64,000 nucleotides of DNA from Actinacidiphila yanglinensis (GCF_900107965.1 NZ_FNVU01000013.1:1-64000), one strand, 5' to 3'. Shown: positions 49,581 to 58,897, counted from the first letter of the stretch. Notes: generated by a model from the letters alone, not told the origin. Numbers and translations: made by a program.

Positions 49581-49601
49581 TTGAAACAGTTCAAAACTGT
49601 T
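49581..49601. promoter_or_regulatory. LacI operator at the importer transcription start
   Basis: TTGAA-ACAG-TTCAA (49581-49594) is followed, with overlap, by AACAGTT-CAA-AACTGTT (49585-49601). A repressor here would sit just downstream of the predicted start site. Confidence 0.65.
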
Positions 49602-49763
49602 CATCGATGCGCTGCGGCACCTCGCGCCGTTTTCGCGTCAACCGATGGCCGCCTGCCGTCCACACCTCCCTCCCGACGCAACGCCTCGCACCTCCGTATC
49701 CCGCGCAACTCCCGTATCCCCCTCGCATCCCACCGCACCGCACCCACAACCCACGGAGAGCCC

Positions 49764-50858
49764 ATGCGCTCGCGAAGTACCAGACCGGCCCTGTGCGCCC
49801 TCGCCCTCGCGGCTCTGCTCGTGGCGAGCGGCTGCTCGTCCTCCAGCGGCGGGACGGGAACGTCCACGAACGCCGGCGCCGCAAGCGGCGTCACGTACAC
49901 CGCCGCCGAAGTGGCCGCCGCCACCGGCGCGTACCACGTCACACCGCTGTTCGCGGTGCCGAAGAAACTGCCGCGCAAGTACCGGTTCGCCTTCCTCAGC
50001 CCGGGTCTGAGCTACCCGTACTTCGCCACCTGGTCCGACGGGATGAAGGCCGCCGCGAAGTTCTACGGAGTCGACCTCGACCAGGCCGACCTCAACTTCA
50101 AGTACGACACCGAGTTGGACCAGTACAAGCAACTCGCCGTCAAGGGGCCGCAGGTGGTCGGGTCCCAGCCGATGAACGACGCGACGTACCAGCAGGCGCG
50201 GCGGGACGGCGTCAAGACGGTGCTGATCGACGGGACGTTCAAGGACGTCCCGCACTTCGGGGTCGACAACCAGCAGGTCGGCAAGCTGGCCGTGGACACC
50301 CTGGTGCCCGCCGCCAAGGCCAGGATGGCCGCGGCCTGGAAGGGCAGGAAGGTCGACGTCGTCGGGCTGACCTCGCCCAACTGCTCGGACTGCGACGCCC
50401 GCGTCAAGGCGTCCTTCGCCGAGGCCGAGGCACAGCTCGGCATCCCGGCCGCGCACACCACGATGCTGACCCCGCAGGGGCAGGACCCCACCACCTCGGC
50501 GGGCTCCACCTTCAACGACTTCCTCACCGGCCACCCCGACGACGCGGTGCTGGTGGTGTCCTACGGCGACGAGCCGGTGATCGGCTCGATCAACGCGGCG
50601 AAGGCGGCGGGCCGCGGCGGCGACGTCCTGGCGGTCAGCAACGGCGGGGACAGCGCCGCCCGGCTGGCCCTGCGCGACCCCAGCGACAAGAGCATGCTCG
50701 TCGCCGCGGTCGACTTCCAGCCGTACGCCGAGGGGTGGAACTGGGTGGAGGCGGCCATCGCCACCGCCATGGGCAAGCCGTTCGCGACCTTCAGCACCCA
50801 GCGGGTGCTCACCTCGGCGAACGTGGACCGCTACTACCCGAAGGACGGCACCGAATGA
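49764..50858 (+). CDS. RbsB/XylF-type sugar ABC substrate-binding lipoprotein
   Basis: A 364-residue lipoprotein: signal with lipobox VASGC (Cys about 24), a Ser/Gly/Thr linker, then a type-I periplasmic-binding fold (RFAFLSPGLSYPYFATWSDG, QLAVKGPQVVGSQPMNDATY, VVSYGDEPVIGSINAAKAAG). It captures a sugar for the permease and ATPase encoded next. ATG 49764 follows GGAGAG. A leader of about 187 nt follows the predicted promoter. Its stop overlaps the permease start (AATGA). Confidence 0.93.
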   Translation: MRSRSTRPALCALALAALLVASGCSSSSGGTGTSTNAGAASGVTYTAAEVAAATGAYHVTPLFAVPKKLPRKYRFAFLSPGLSYPYFATWSDGMKAAAKFYGVDLDQADLNFKYDTELDQYKQLAVKGPQVVGSQPMNDATYQQARRDGVKTVLIDGTFKDVPHFGVDNQQVGKLAVDTLVPAAKARMAAAWKGRKVDVVGLTSPNCSDCDARVKASFAEAEAQLGIPAAHTTMLTPQGQDPTTSAGSTFNDFLTGHPDDAVLVVSYGDEPVIGSINAAKAAGRGGDVLAVSNGGDSAARLALRDPSDKSMLVAAVDFQPYAEGWNWVEAAIATAMGKPFATFSTQRVLTSANVDRYYPKDGTE

Positions 50859-51976
50859 CGGCCGGCCTGTCCGCGCACTCGGCGGCGCACTCGCCCGGGC
50901 ACCCGGCTGAGCACTCAGCCGCTCACTCCCCCTCCCGGCCCGCCGTGCGCTCGTTCGCGGACGGTCTCGGAGTCCTCAACCCCGCCGGCTGGTTCGGGCC
51001 CACCCGGCCCTCGGGCTCCGGCCGGGACGGCCGCCGCCGCACCGCGGACCGGCTGCTCGACCTCGGGATCTACCTCGCGCTGGTCGCGCTGGTGCTCTAC
51101 TTCTGGCAGGCGTCGCCCTACTTCATGACCCAGCGCAACCTGCTCAACGTCGGGGCGGCCGTGGCGGTCACCGGCGTGCTGGCCGCGGGGATGACGATCG
51201 CGCTGATCGCCGGGCAGCTCGACCTCACCGTCGGCGGCAACATCGCGCTGACCAGCGTCGTGGTCTCCCTCGTCATCGAGGACCTGGGCTGGGGCACGCC
51301 CCTGGCCGTGGTCGTAGGACTGGCCGTGGGCGTGGTGATCGGGCTGGTGAACACCGCTCTGGTGGTCGGGGTCGGCATCAACTCCATCATCGCCACGCTC
51401 GCGATGGGGATCGTGATCCGCGGCGTCGCGCTCATCAGCACCGACGGCCAGACCAAGCCGCTGACGAACCTGGCGCTGCCCGACTTCCTCCAGGACCGGC
51501 CGCTGGCGATCCCCACCTCGGTGTGGATCCTGGCGGCGGTCTTCCTCGCCTCCTGGGTCGTCATGACGTTCACCCGGGCCGGCTGGCACATCTACGGGGT
51601 GGGCGGCAATCCCAGCGCCGCCCTGCGCGCGGGAGTCCGCACCAAGCGGGTGTACGCGGGTGTCTTCGTCACCACCGGCGTGCTCGCCGCGCTCGGCGGG
51701 ATCATCACCACCGGCACATCGAGCAGCGGCGGCCCCAACTACGCCAACGGCGCCGAGTTCGACGTCCTGACCGCGGTGCTGCTGGGCGGGATCGGGCTCG
51801 CGGGAGGGTCCGGTCGGGTCCAGCGCACGCTCGCCGGCGTGCTGGTGATCGGTGTCCTCAACAACGGCCTGACCCTGATGTCGGTCAACTCCTACTACCA
51901 GCAACTCGCCCGGGGAGCGGTCTTCGTGCTCGCCGTCGTCCTGGGTGCCGTCGGAGAGCGCCGGAGGGCCCGATGA
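50855..51976 (+). CDS. RbsC-type sugar ABC transporter permease
   Basis: A 373-residue membrane protein with about ten helices of the BPD_transp_2 family: VTGVLAAGMTIALIAGQLDL, TVGGNIALTSVVVS, VGVGINSIIATLAMGIVIRG, and GGNPSAALRAGVRTKRV as the cytoplasmic coupling loop. The first 60 residues are His/Ser/Pro-rich and hydrophilic, longer than usual for RbsC. It overlaps its neighbours at both ends. Confidence 0.93.
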   Translation: MTAGLSAHSAAHSPGHPAEHSAAHSPSRPAVRSFADGLGVLNPAGWFGPTRPSGSGRDGRRRTADRLLDLGIYLALVALVLYFWQASPYFMTQRNLLNVGAAVAVTGVLAAGMTIALIAGQLDLTVGGNIALTSVVVSLVIEDLGWGTPLAVVVGLAVGVVIGLVNTALVVGVGINSIIATLAMGIVIRGVALISTDGQTKPLTNLALPDFLQDRPLAIPTSVWILAAVFLASWVVMTFTRAGWHIYGVGGNPSAALRAGVRTKRVYAGVFVTTGVLAALGGIITTGTSSSGGPNYANGAEFDVLTAVLLGGIGLAGGSGRVQRTLAGVLVIGVLNNGLTLMSVNSYYQQLARGAVFVLAVVLGAVGERRRAR

Positions 51977-52842
51977 CCGAGACCACCACGGCACCCCTGC
52001 TCAGCGCGCAGGGAGTCGGCAAGCTGTTCGGCCACGTCCGTGCGCTGCGCGACGTGTCGTTCGACCTGCACGCGGGCGAGGTGCTCGCCGTCCTCGGCGA
52101 CAACGGGGCCGGCAAGAGCACCCTGATCAAGGCCCTCTCCGGCGTCTACGACCTCACCGAGGGCCGGTTGCGGGTGCGCGGCGAGGACGTCTCCTTCGGC
52201 AAGCCGGCCGACGCGACCGCGCGCGGCATCGCGACGGTGTACCAGGACCTGGCCCTGGTCGACACCCGCGATGTAGCGGCCAACCTGTTCCTGGGCCGGG
52301 AGTTCCGGCGCGGTCCGTTCGTGGACCGGCGGCGGATGTACCGGGAGGCCGAGCGGATACTCGACGGTTTCACCATCAAGCTCCCGTCGGTGCGGGTCCC
52401 CATCTACCTGCTGTCCGGCGGGCAGCGGCAGGCGGTCGCGATCGCCCGGGTGCTCGTCGGCGGCGCCGACATCGTGATCATGGACGAGCCGACCGCGGCG
52501 CTCGGCGTGCAGGAGTCCGAGCGGGTGCTCCGGCTGGTGCGGGACCTGCGGGACGCCGGGAAGGCGGTCATCCTGATCAGCCACAACCTGCAGCAGGTGT
52601 GGCAGACCGCCGACCGCATCATGGTGATGCACCTGGGTCGGGTGGCCGGCATCAGACGCCGTGCCGACAGCACCGTCGAGGAGATCGTCAAGCTGATCGT
52701 GTACGGCGATCCCGACACGGAGCGGGACCCGGACGGCGCCCCGGATGCCGGGACGGGCGAGGCCGGCGCAGCGCCGGACCGCCCCGACGGCGGGACGGCG
52801 CACGACCCGGTGAAGGACACCGACCGGCGGGCGGCGTCATGA
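51973..52842 (+). CDS. Single-domain sugar ABC transporter ATPase
   Basis: A 289-residue ATPase with one ABC domain: GDNGAGKSTLIKALSGVYDL (Walker A), LSGGQRQAVAIARVL (signature), VIMDEPTAALG (Walker B), LISHNLQQVW (switch His). RbsA/XylG-type partners of RbsC permeases usually carry two fused ABC domains in about 500 residues; here only one is present, so it must work as a homodimer, as in FrcA-like proteins. The Asp/Gly-rich tail is probably disordered. ATGA overlaps on both sides. Confidence 0.93.
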   Translation: MTETTTAPLLSAQGVGKLFGHVRALRDVSFDLHAGEVLAVLGDNGAGKSTLIKALSGVYDLTEGRLRVRGEDVSFGKPADATARGIATVYQDLALVDTRDVAANLFLGREFRRGPFVDRRRMYREAERILDGFTIKLPSVRVPIYLLSGGQRQAVAIARVLVGGADIVIMDEPTAALGVQESERVLRLVRDLRDAGKAVILISHNLQQVWQTADRIMVMHLGRVAGIRRRADSTVEEIVKLIVYGDPDTERDPDGAPDAGTGEAGAAPDRPDGGTAHDPVKDTDRRAAS

Positions 52843-54086
52843 CCGTGCCGACGCAGGGCGGTGCCGCGGGGTTCGGCGCGGCCGCGGGCCCGGACCGGCC
52901 CCTCGGGACCGGGTCGGGCGCCGCCGGACGTGACGGCCGGCCACCGCAGGAGCCGGGACCGGCGACCGTACTCGCCTACTACTACCCGCAGTGGCACGTC
53001 GACGAGGTCAACGTGCGGATGCACGGCGCCGGTTGGACCGAGTGGCCGCTGGTGCGCGGCGCGCGGCCGCGGTTCGCCGGCCACGTCCAGCCCAAGCAGC
53101 CGCTGTGGGGCGCGGCGGACGAGGCGAGCCCCGCGGTCGCCGGCCGGGCCGTCGGCGCGGCCCTCGACCACGGGATCGACGGCTTCCTCGTCGACTGGTA
53201 CTGGTACGACAACCGGCCGTTCCTGAACGGAGCGCTGGACGGCGGGCTGCTGCGCGCCGAACGGATGCCGGAGTTCCGGTTCGCGCTGATGTGGGCCAAC
53301 CACGACTGGAACGACCTGTATCCGGCGCGGTCGGTCCGTCCGGCCACGCTGCTGCCGGCGCCGAACACCCGCTACCACGCGCGGTGCGCCTTCCGGCACG
53401 TCATCGAGCGCTACCTGACGCACCCGTCGTACTGGCGGATCGGCGGCGCCGCGTACTTCTCGATCTACGACGTGCCCGCGTTCACCGCCGGCATGGGCGG
53501 GCCGGCCGCGGCCGCGGACGTGCTGGCCGGGTTCCGCGCGGCCGCGGCGGCCGCGGGCGTCGGCGAGCTGCATCTGAACGGCGTGACCACCTTCCAGATC
53601 GACGACCCGGGCGCCATGGCCACGCGGCTCGGCTTCGACAGCGTCACCCACTACACCTGGTGGCACCACCCGGACGCGGGCTTCGACTCCTTCCCCACCA
53701 CGGACTACCGGCGGGTGCACGACCGGGCCCGCCAGGTGTGGCGGGAGTTCGACGGCTCCCTGCCGGTCCCGTACCTGCCCAACGTGACGGTCGGCTGGGA
53801 CCCCAGCCCGCGCACCACCGACTGGGACATGCGCGGCGAGGACGGCTACCCGTACACCAGCCTGCTGGCCGGCAACTCGCCGGAAGCGGTGGGCGCGGCG
53901 CTCCGGGACGCGCTGGACCTGGTCGCGGCGCGGACCGAGCACCGCGTGGTCACCGTCAACGCCTGGAACGAGTGGAGCGAGGGAAGCTTCCTCGAGCCCG
54001 AGCGGCAGTACGGGTTCGGCTACCTGGAGGCCGTCCGGGCCGCCGTGCGCGGCGCGGCCGGGGCCCGGCGCGGAGGAACGGCATGA
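52839..54086 (+). CDS. Glycoside hydrolase family 99-like / WbsX domain protein
   Basis: A 415-residue cytoplasmic protein. After a Gly/Ala-rich N-terminus comes the WbsX/GH99-like barrel: AYYYPQWHVDEVNVRMHGAG, TEWPLVRGARPRF, IDGFLVDWYWYDN, FALMWANHDWNDLY, YWRIGGAAYFSIYDVP and AWNEWSEGSFLEP near 370. GH99 enzymes are endo-acting mannosidases; WbsX relatives occur in polysaccharide loci and in rhamnose/uronate catabolic operons. It lies between the sugar importer and the rhamnose mutarotase, so it plausibly cleaves an imported rhamnose-containing oligosaccharide. ATGA overlaps link both neighbours. Confidence 0.85.
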   Translation: MTVPTQGGAAGFGAAAGPDRPLGTGSGAAGRDGRPPQEPGPATVLAYYYPQWHVDEVNVRMHGAGWTEWPLVRGARPRFAGHVQPKQPLWGAADEASPAVAGRAVGAALDHGIDGFLVDWYWYDNRPFLNGALDGGLLRAERMPEFRFALMWANHDWNDLYPARSVRPATLLPAPNTRYHARCAFRHVIERYLTHPSYWRIGGAAYFSIYDVPAFTAGMGGPAAAADVLAGFRAAAAAAGVGELHLNGVTTFQIDDPGAMATRLGFDSVTHYTWWHHPDAGFDSFPTTDYRRVHDRARQVWREFDGSLPVPYLPNVTVGWDPSPRTTDWDMRGEDGYPYTSLLAGNSPEAVGAALRDALDLVAARTEHRVVTVNAWNEWSEGSFLEPERQYGFGYLEAVRAAVRGAAGARRGGTA

Positions 54087-54400
54087 CCCACCGCATCGTC
54101 AACTCCCTGGTGGTGCCCGCCGCGCACCTCGACGAGTACCGGCGCCGGCACGACCTGCTGTGGCCGGAGATCCGGGCCGGGATCACCGCGCAGGGCGGCC
54201 GCAACTTCTCCATCTTCGCGGCGCCGGAACTGGACCGGGTGATCACCTACGTGGAGGTGGAGGACCTCGGGCGCTGGCACGCGGGCGCCGCCGACGAGGC
54301 CACCCGCCGGTGGTGGCGGCACATGGCCGAGGTCATGCCGACCCATCCGGACCACTCCCCCCTCGCGGTACCGCTCCCCGAGGTCTTCCACCAGGACTGA
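54083..54400 (+). CDS. rhaM: L-rhamnose mutarotase
   Basis: A 105-residue protein colinear with RhaM: EYRRRHDLLWPEIRAGI (catalytic Tyr19 and His23), GGRNFSIFA, TYVEVEDLGRWH, RRWWRHMAEVMPTHPDHSPL and the C-terminal LPEVFHQ. RhaM interconverts the alpha and beta anomers of L-rhamnose, speeding its use by downstream isomerases. No rhamnose isomerase or kinase gene is in the window. It is the fifth gene of the LacI-controlled operon and overlaps the GH99-like gene. Confidence 0.93.
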   Translation: MTHRIVNSLVVPAAHLDEYRRRHDLLWPEIRAGITAQGGRNFSIFAAPELDRVITYVEVEDLGRWHAGAADEATRRWWRHMAEVMPTHPDHSPLAVPLPEVFHQD

Positions 54401-54509
54401 ACAGCACCAAGTGCCGTGGCCGGAAAGGTTCACCGGTTCACGGCACGAGCGACACCGCACGCACCAGCACGCACGACCCGACCCTCCCGCCGAGCCAAGG
54501 AGCCGTGTC

Positions 54510-56699
54510 ATGTCCTTCTCCCTGCTGCGCAGAGCGACCTGCGTGGCCAGTACCACCCTGCTGCTCGCCGCCGGCCTGGCCGTCGGCGAGGCCGCGGCCG
54601 CCCCGGCCGGGCCCGTCCCCGCCGACGCCGTCCTGACCGGCACGCACTACGTCGACGACGCACCGGGTTCCGGGTGCCTCGACACCGGTCCGGGCACCTC
54701 CCCCTCCGCGCCGTGGTGCGGCTTCGCCCCGTTGAACGGCCGGACCCTCGGTCCCGGCGCGCAGATCCTGCTCAGGCGCGGCGACACCTTCACCGGGGAA
54801 CTGGGCAAGCTGTACGGCAGCGGCACCCGCGCCGCGCCCATCGTGCTCGGTGCCTACGGCTCCGGTGCCCGGCCGCACATCACCGGCACCGGCCAGGCGA
54901 CCGACCGGGCCGTATGGATCCAGGACGCCTCGTACTGGACGGTCCGCGACCTCGAACTCAGCGACGTCGGCGCCGGACTGGTCTTCTGGTACTCCACGAA
55001 CGGGCACACCGGTCTGACCGTGTCCGACGTCGCCACCCACGATGTGCGGGGCGTGTTCGCCGGCGCGCCCGCCCAGGCCGACCTGCCCGGCATGTACCAC
55101 TCGGCCGGCATCCTGATCACCGGGGACGTGCCGGTCACCCCCTCGGACACCGCCGTCAGCGGGGTCACCCTCACCCGCCTGGAGGGCTATGACAACGACG
55201 ACGACGTGGACATCTCCGGGTTCGACGCCAACAGCGGCGGCCAGCAGGGCTTCCTGAGCACCGCGCTGGGCCACCACAGCGTCGCGGACGTCTCGTTGAC
55301 CGAGAGCTGGTTCCACCACAGCCTGTCGGGCGAGAACTTCGACAACCTCCAGGACATGACCATCACCGGGGTGCGGCTGGACGACACCGGGCACGGCGGC
55401 AACGCGTGGGGCACCACCGCGCTCTTCTTCTGGTCCGCCAGCACCGTCACCGTGGCCGACAGCATCCTCAACGGCCAGGTCTCCACCGGCAGTCCGGACC
55501 AGAGCGAGACGGACCTGGAGGCGTACGACGACCACATCGCCTTCCGCGGCGACTTCTTCGGCAACAGCGCGGGCTGGCCGATCGAGATCCTGGAGAACGG
55601 CGCCTACACCGACAACTACCAGTCCTCGCACGAGATCTCCGACAACCTGTTCAGCGGCTACGGCTCGGCGGTGGCCGTGCACGACGGCAGTGCGAGCTCG
55701 CCGAACGGCACCTCGGGCACCGCGCGCGACAACCTCTTCGCGGCACCGGGCTCGTCGTTCACCGACGGCCTCGGCGGCTGGACGTACTCGACGGCGAACG
55801 CCGGCTACCTCGACGCCGACGCGCACTACATCGGCACCAAGGGCGCGACGGCCACCTTCACCTTCACCGGCACCACCGCCAGTTGGGTGGGCGGGAAGAA
55901 CTCCGACCACGGCAAGGCGGACGTGGTGGTCTGCGACGGCGACGGGAACGGCTGCGGAGCCGTGACCACGGTGGACACCTACGCGCCCTCGGCCCTCCCC
56001 CAGCAGGTCCTCTACACCGCCTCCGACCTGCCCGACACGACGCACACCCTGAAGATCACGGTGCGCTCCGACACGAGCGGGACCGGCCACTACACCGACG
56101 TCGACGGCTTCATCTCGGGCACCGCGTCCCGCACCACCGAGGTCGACGACACCGACCCGTCGATCGCGTACTCCACGTCCTGGTCGCTCACCGGCAACAC
56201 GCCGGTCGCCGCCGGCACGGCGTACAACGCGGCATACGACTTCTCCGCGAACCAGGGCGGCAGCCAGTGGCGCGAGCAGTCCTACACGCCCGGCCGCGGC
56301 TGGCGCGACCTCCCCTCCTACGACGCGGCCCAGGAGAGCTGGGGCGGCCAGGGACACGTCTCGCGCTTCGCCCTGGTGCCCGACGGCTGTGCCGCCTGCT
56401 CGGTCGCGCGGACCTGGGTGGCGCCGAGCAGCGGCACCGTCACCATCCGGGGCCGGGTGCTGAAGGAGGCGGCGGGCGGCAGCGGCGTGACCGCGCGCAT
56501 CACCCGTGACGGCGCCCGGATCTGGCCGCCGACGGCCGCCGGCGGCTCGCTGGACGGCGCGGACACCGCGGGCCGGGCCACCGATGTCACCCTGCGCGTG
56601 ACTGCCGGGGACACCATCAGGTTCGAGGTCGCCGGCCGGGGCAGGAGTGACGCCGCGCTCGACGCGACCGCGTGGGCGCCGACCGTCGCCTATCAGTGA
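54510..56699 (+). CDS. Secreted right-handed beta-helix protein (polysaccharide lyase/hydrolase-like)
   Basis: A 729-residue exported protein: Sec signal (hydrophobic to about residue 30, AEAA/AAAP cleavage zone), then a parallel beta-helix (about 60-420) with repeats such as WTVRDLELSDVGAGLVFWYS and HHSVADVSLTESWFHHSLSG. A beta-sandwich region (about 430-540) and a C-terminal beta domain with two Cys (GCAAC) follow. The fold is shared by pectate lyases, rhamnogalacturonases and alginate enzymes; catalytic residues cannot be assigned. It follows rhaM after 109 bp, with its own SD AAGGAG, and may supply oligosaccharides to the importer. Confidence 0.82.
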   Translation: MSFSLLRRATCVASTTLLLAAGLAVGEAAAAPAGPVPADAVLTGTHYVDDAPGSGCLDTGPGTSPSAPWCGFAPLNGRTLGPGAQILLRRGDTFTGELGKLYGSGTRAAPIVLGAYGSGARPHITGTGQATDRAVWIQDASYWTVRDLELSDVGAGLVFWYSTNGHTGLTVSDVATHDVRGVFAGAPAQADLPGMYHSAGILITGDVPVTPSDTAVSGVTLTRLEGYDNDDDVDISGFDANSGGQQGFLSTALGHHSVADVSLTESWFHHSLSGENFDNLQDMTITGVRLDDTGHGGNAWGTTALFFWSASTVTVADSILNGQVSTGSPDQSETDLEAYDDHIAFRGDFFGNSAGWPIEILENGAYTDNYQSSHEISDNLFSGYGSAVAVHDGSASSPNGTSGTARDNLFAAPGSSFTDGLGGWTYSTANAGYLDADAHYIGTKGATATFTFTGTTASWVGGKNSDHGKADVVVCDGDGNGCGAVTTVDTYAPSALPQQVLYTASDLPDTTHTLKITVRSDTSGTGHYTDVDGFISGTASRTTEVDDTDPSIAYSTSWSLTGNTPVAAGTAYNAAYDFSANQGGSQWREQSYTPGRGWRDLPSYDAAQESWGGQGHVSRFALVPDGCAACSVARTWVAPSSGTVTIRGRVLKEAAGGSGVTARITRDGARIWPPTAAGGSLDGADTAGRATDVTLRVTAGDTIRFEVAGRGRSDAALDATAWAPTVAYQ

Positions 56700-56717
56700 C
56701 GGGCGGCGCCGGGGGCG

Positions 56718-57116
56718 TCAGCGGGTGGCGAGCATCAGGACGAACAGCGCGACGGTGAGGGCGAACAGCAGCACCAGGTTGCGGGACCGGGTGCCGATCC
56801 CGCCGTAGCGGTCGTAGGGCGCGTACGGGTGGTCGGGGTGGACCAGGATGGTCATGCCGGACCCGACGTGCCCGCGGCTGCCCGGGTTGCACACCGCGGC
56901 CTCGTACGCACGGCCGTTGACGTGGTAGCGGACGACCGGATTGAGGTGGTACGCGTTCTGGTTGGGGCTCGGGCTCGCGTCGTTGCCCACGACGTCGGCC
57001 GAGATCTCGACGCCGTTCCGGCGCACCCGGAGGAAGGCCGCCTCGTCGGCGATCGCCTTGCCCAATCCGCATATCCCGGCGACGAGGAGCGCCGAGGACA
57101 GGACCATGAAGAACAT
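56718..57116 (-). CDS. DUF3592-domain membrane protein
   Basis: A 132-residue protein: an N-terminal hydrophobic helix (about 1-22), a soluble beta domain (NGVEISADVV, HLNPVVRYHVNGRAYEA, GMTILVHPDHPYAPYD) matching DUF3592, and a C-terminal helix (LVLLFALTVALFVLML). Such proteins are small bitopic or two-helix membrane proteins of unknown role. ATG 57116 follows GAGGATGG. It ends 18 bp from the convergent beta-helix gene. Confidence 0.85.
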   Translation of the reverse strand: MFFMVLSSALLVAGICGLGKAIADEAAFLRVRRNGVEISADVVGNDASPSPNQNAYHLNPVVRYHVNGRAYEAAVCNPGSRGHVGSGMTILVHPDHPYAPYDRYGGIGTRSRNLVLLFALTVALFVLMLATR

Positions 57117-57199
57117 GGCGCCATCCTCGCGGGTAACCTCCCCCGGGCGCCAGGGTTTCCGGCCCGGCCCGGGACGCAAAACCAGGGCGCTCAGGACAC

Positions 57200-58495
57200 T
57201 CAGGACGCGAAGCGCGCCTCGGGCAGCCGCGCCGACGGACCGTCGAGCAGGCCGTGGTCGTCCGCGCCGCGCAGGAAGCGGCCGAAGAACGCGGCGAGCA
57301 GCGCCCGGTCGGCGGTCACCGCGCGCCGCGGGGCGATCGTGCCGATGTTCTCGGTGAGGGCGGCCCGCGGCAGGCCGAGCCGGCGGGTGATCTGCGGGAC
57401 CAGGACCACCGCGTCGGTGAAGGTGCCGTGCGCGGCGCCGTGCAGTGAGAGGGCCCGGTGCCAGCCGCGGCTGTGCCGGACCAGCTCGCCCCAGGAAGGC
57501 ACCGTGGACGGGGTGTTGCCGTCCTTCCCGACCAGCAGGAAGGGCCGGTCCAGCCCGTCGGCGGTGACGGTGGACGGGAACCCGTCCTCGTCGTCGTCCT
57601 GGACGTACGACGTGACCCCGTCGAGGTTCGCCGCGGCGAGGATCCGGCGGTCGTCGTGCATGGCCTGCAGCGCGGTGAAGCCGCCCGCGGACTGCCCGAA
57701 CATGCCGGTGCGCGCGAAGTCGGCGGTCGCGCGCAGCGGCGCGGGAAGGGCGGCGGGCAGCGCATCGAGCACGAAACGGGTGTCGGCCACCCGGACGGCC
57801 ACCGTCTTCTCCAGCAGCGGCGCGACCTTCGCCGGGTCGGGGTGCGCCGGGTCGGGCTCCACCTCGGCGAACTCCGCGGGGAGCACGGTGCGCGCGACCC
57901 GCCCGTCCGGGAACTCGACGGCGGTGGTGTCGTAGGTGTGGTCGATCATCACCACGACATGGCCGCGCGAGGCGAGGTCGTCGCACAGGGTGGTGCCGAG
58001 CGAGCGGGGATCGCCGGCGCCCGGCGAGTACAGCACCACCGGGTGCGGCCCCGGCGCGGCCGGCGCGCCGAGGTGGGCATGGGTGCGGGTCGCGGCCCAG
58101 TCGACCCGGTCGGCGGGGATGTCGCCGAGGCTGTTCAGCTCCGTCCACCCGGCGGCCTCGCCGGGCAGCATCTGCGGGGCGGCGGCGAAGCCGCGGATCG
58201 CACGGGCCGGGTAGCGGACGCTCACCATCAGTTCGCGGTGCGGGCCGCCGGTCCAGGGATCGGGCCGCGCCGTGTCGACCAGCCGCAGCGCCACGGTGCC
58301 GACGCCGTAGGGGCCGCTCGGCGCGGGCAGCTTCAGCCGCAGCCGTTCGCCGCTCCCGCCTCCGGCGCCCGATCCCGACCCCGACCCGGACGCGGGCTCG
58401 GCCCCGGACCCGGACCCGGACGCGGCGACGGCCCGCGCGGGCGCGGCGAGGAGGACGGCGGCTGCCGACAGGACGACGGCGCGGCGAGTGGGCAC
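57200..58495 (-). CDS. Secreted PAF-acetylhydrolase/chlorophyllase-like esterase
   Basis: A 431-residue exported alpha/beta hydrolase. A signal peptide with PTRRAVVLSAAAVLLAA at the start is followed by a low-complexity linker of Gly-Ser repeats (about 27-48), then the hydrolase fold: HPVVLYSPGAGDPRS near 160, nucleophile elbow GMFGQSAGGFTALQ (Ser), DGVTSYVQDDDEDG, and His in GAAHGTFTDAV. The sequence fits bacterial platelet-activating-factor acetylhydrolase-like lipases acting on short-chain esters. GTG 58495 has AGGGAG 7 nt upstream; the frame stays open upstream but without protein character. Confidence 0.88.
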   Translation of the reverse strand: MPTRRAVVLSAAAVLLAAPARAVAASGSGSGAEPASGSGSGSGAGGGSGERLRLKLPAPSGPYGVGTVALRLVDTARPDPWTGGPHRELMVSVRYPARAIRGFAAAPQMLPGEAAGWTELNSLGDIPADRVDWAATRTHAHLGAPAAPGPHPVVLYSPGAGDPRSLGTTLCDDLASRGHVVVMIDHTYDTTAVEFPDGRVARTVLPAEFAEVEPDPAHPDPAKVAPLLEKTVAVRVADTRFVLDALPAALPAPLRATADFARTGMFGQSAGGFTALQAMHDDRRILAAANLDGVTSYVQDDDEDGFPSTVTADGLDRPFLLVGKDGNTPSTVPSWGELVRHSRGWHRALSLHGAAHGTFTDAVVLVPQITRRLGLPRAALTENIGTIAPRRAVTADRALLAAFFGRFLRGADDHGLLDGPSARLPEARFAS

Positions 58496-58897
58496 GGTGG
58501 ACTCCCTGAGTTCGTACGGCTGTTGTGCGACGGTGGGGCGGCTGCCGGGTGGCCGTCGCGCGGGGACGGACAAGGGACGCGGGCGGATGTGCGCGGGGTG
58601 TGCTGACGGGGCCCGCCCCGCCTCGCCCAGCTTCCCCCGCCGCCCGCCCGCGCCCCATCCGGCAGGCCGGAGATCACCCGGGGGGATAACCCGAGGGCGG
58701 CATCCGGCGCCGGGCCGGGGCAACCGGGGCTCGTCCGGGGCCCAACAAGGACACACCCGGGGGCCACCGGAGGAGGCCGGGAAGATCACCGCCCCTCCGG
58801 GTACGGCACACTGTCCGGACGGCACCCCGCGATCCGCGGGCGGCCGGCGGCGACACACGTGTTGACGGGACGTACGGGAAGGCGGCGACGGCCGGCG
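58496..58897. other. 402-bp divergent intergenic region
   Basis: It lies between the esterase and the SDR gene. Open frames here are Arg/Pro/Gly-rich readings without protein character. No operator, strong hairpin or convincing promoter pair was found. Confidence 0.4.
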
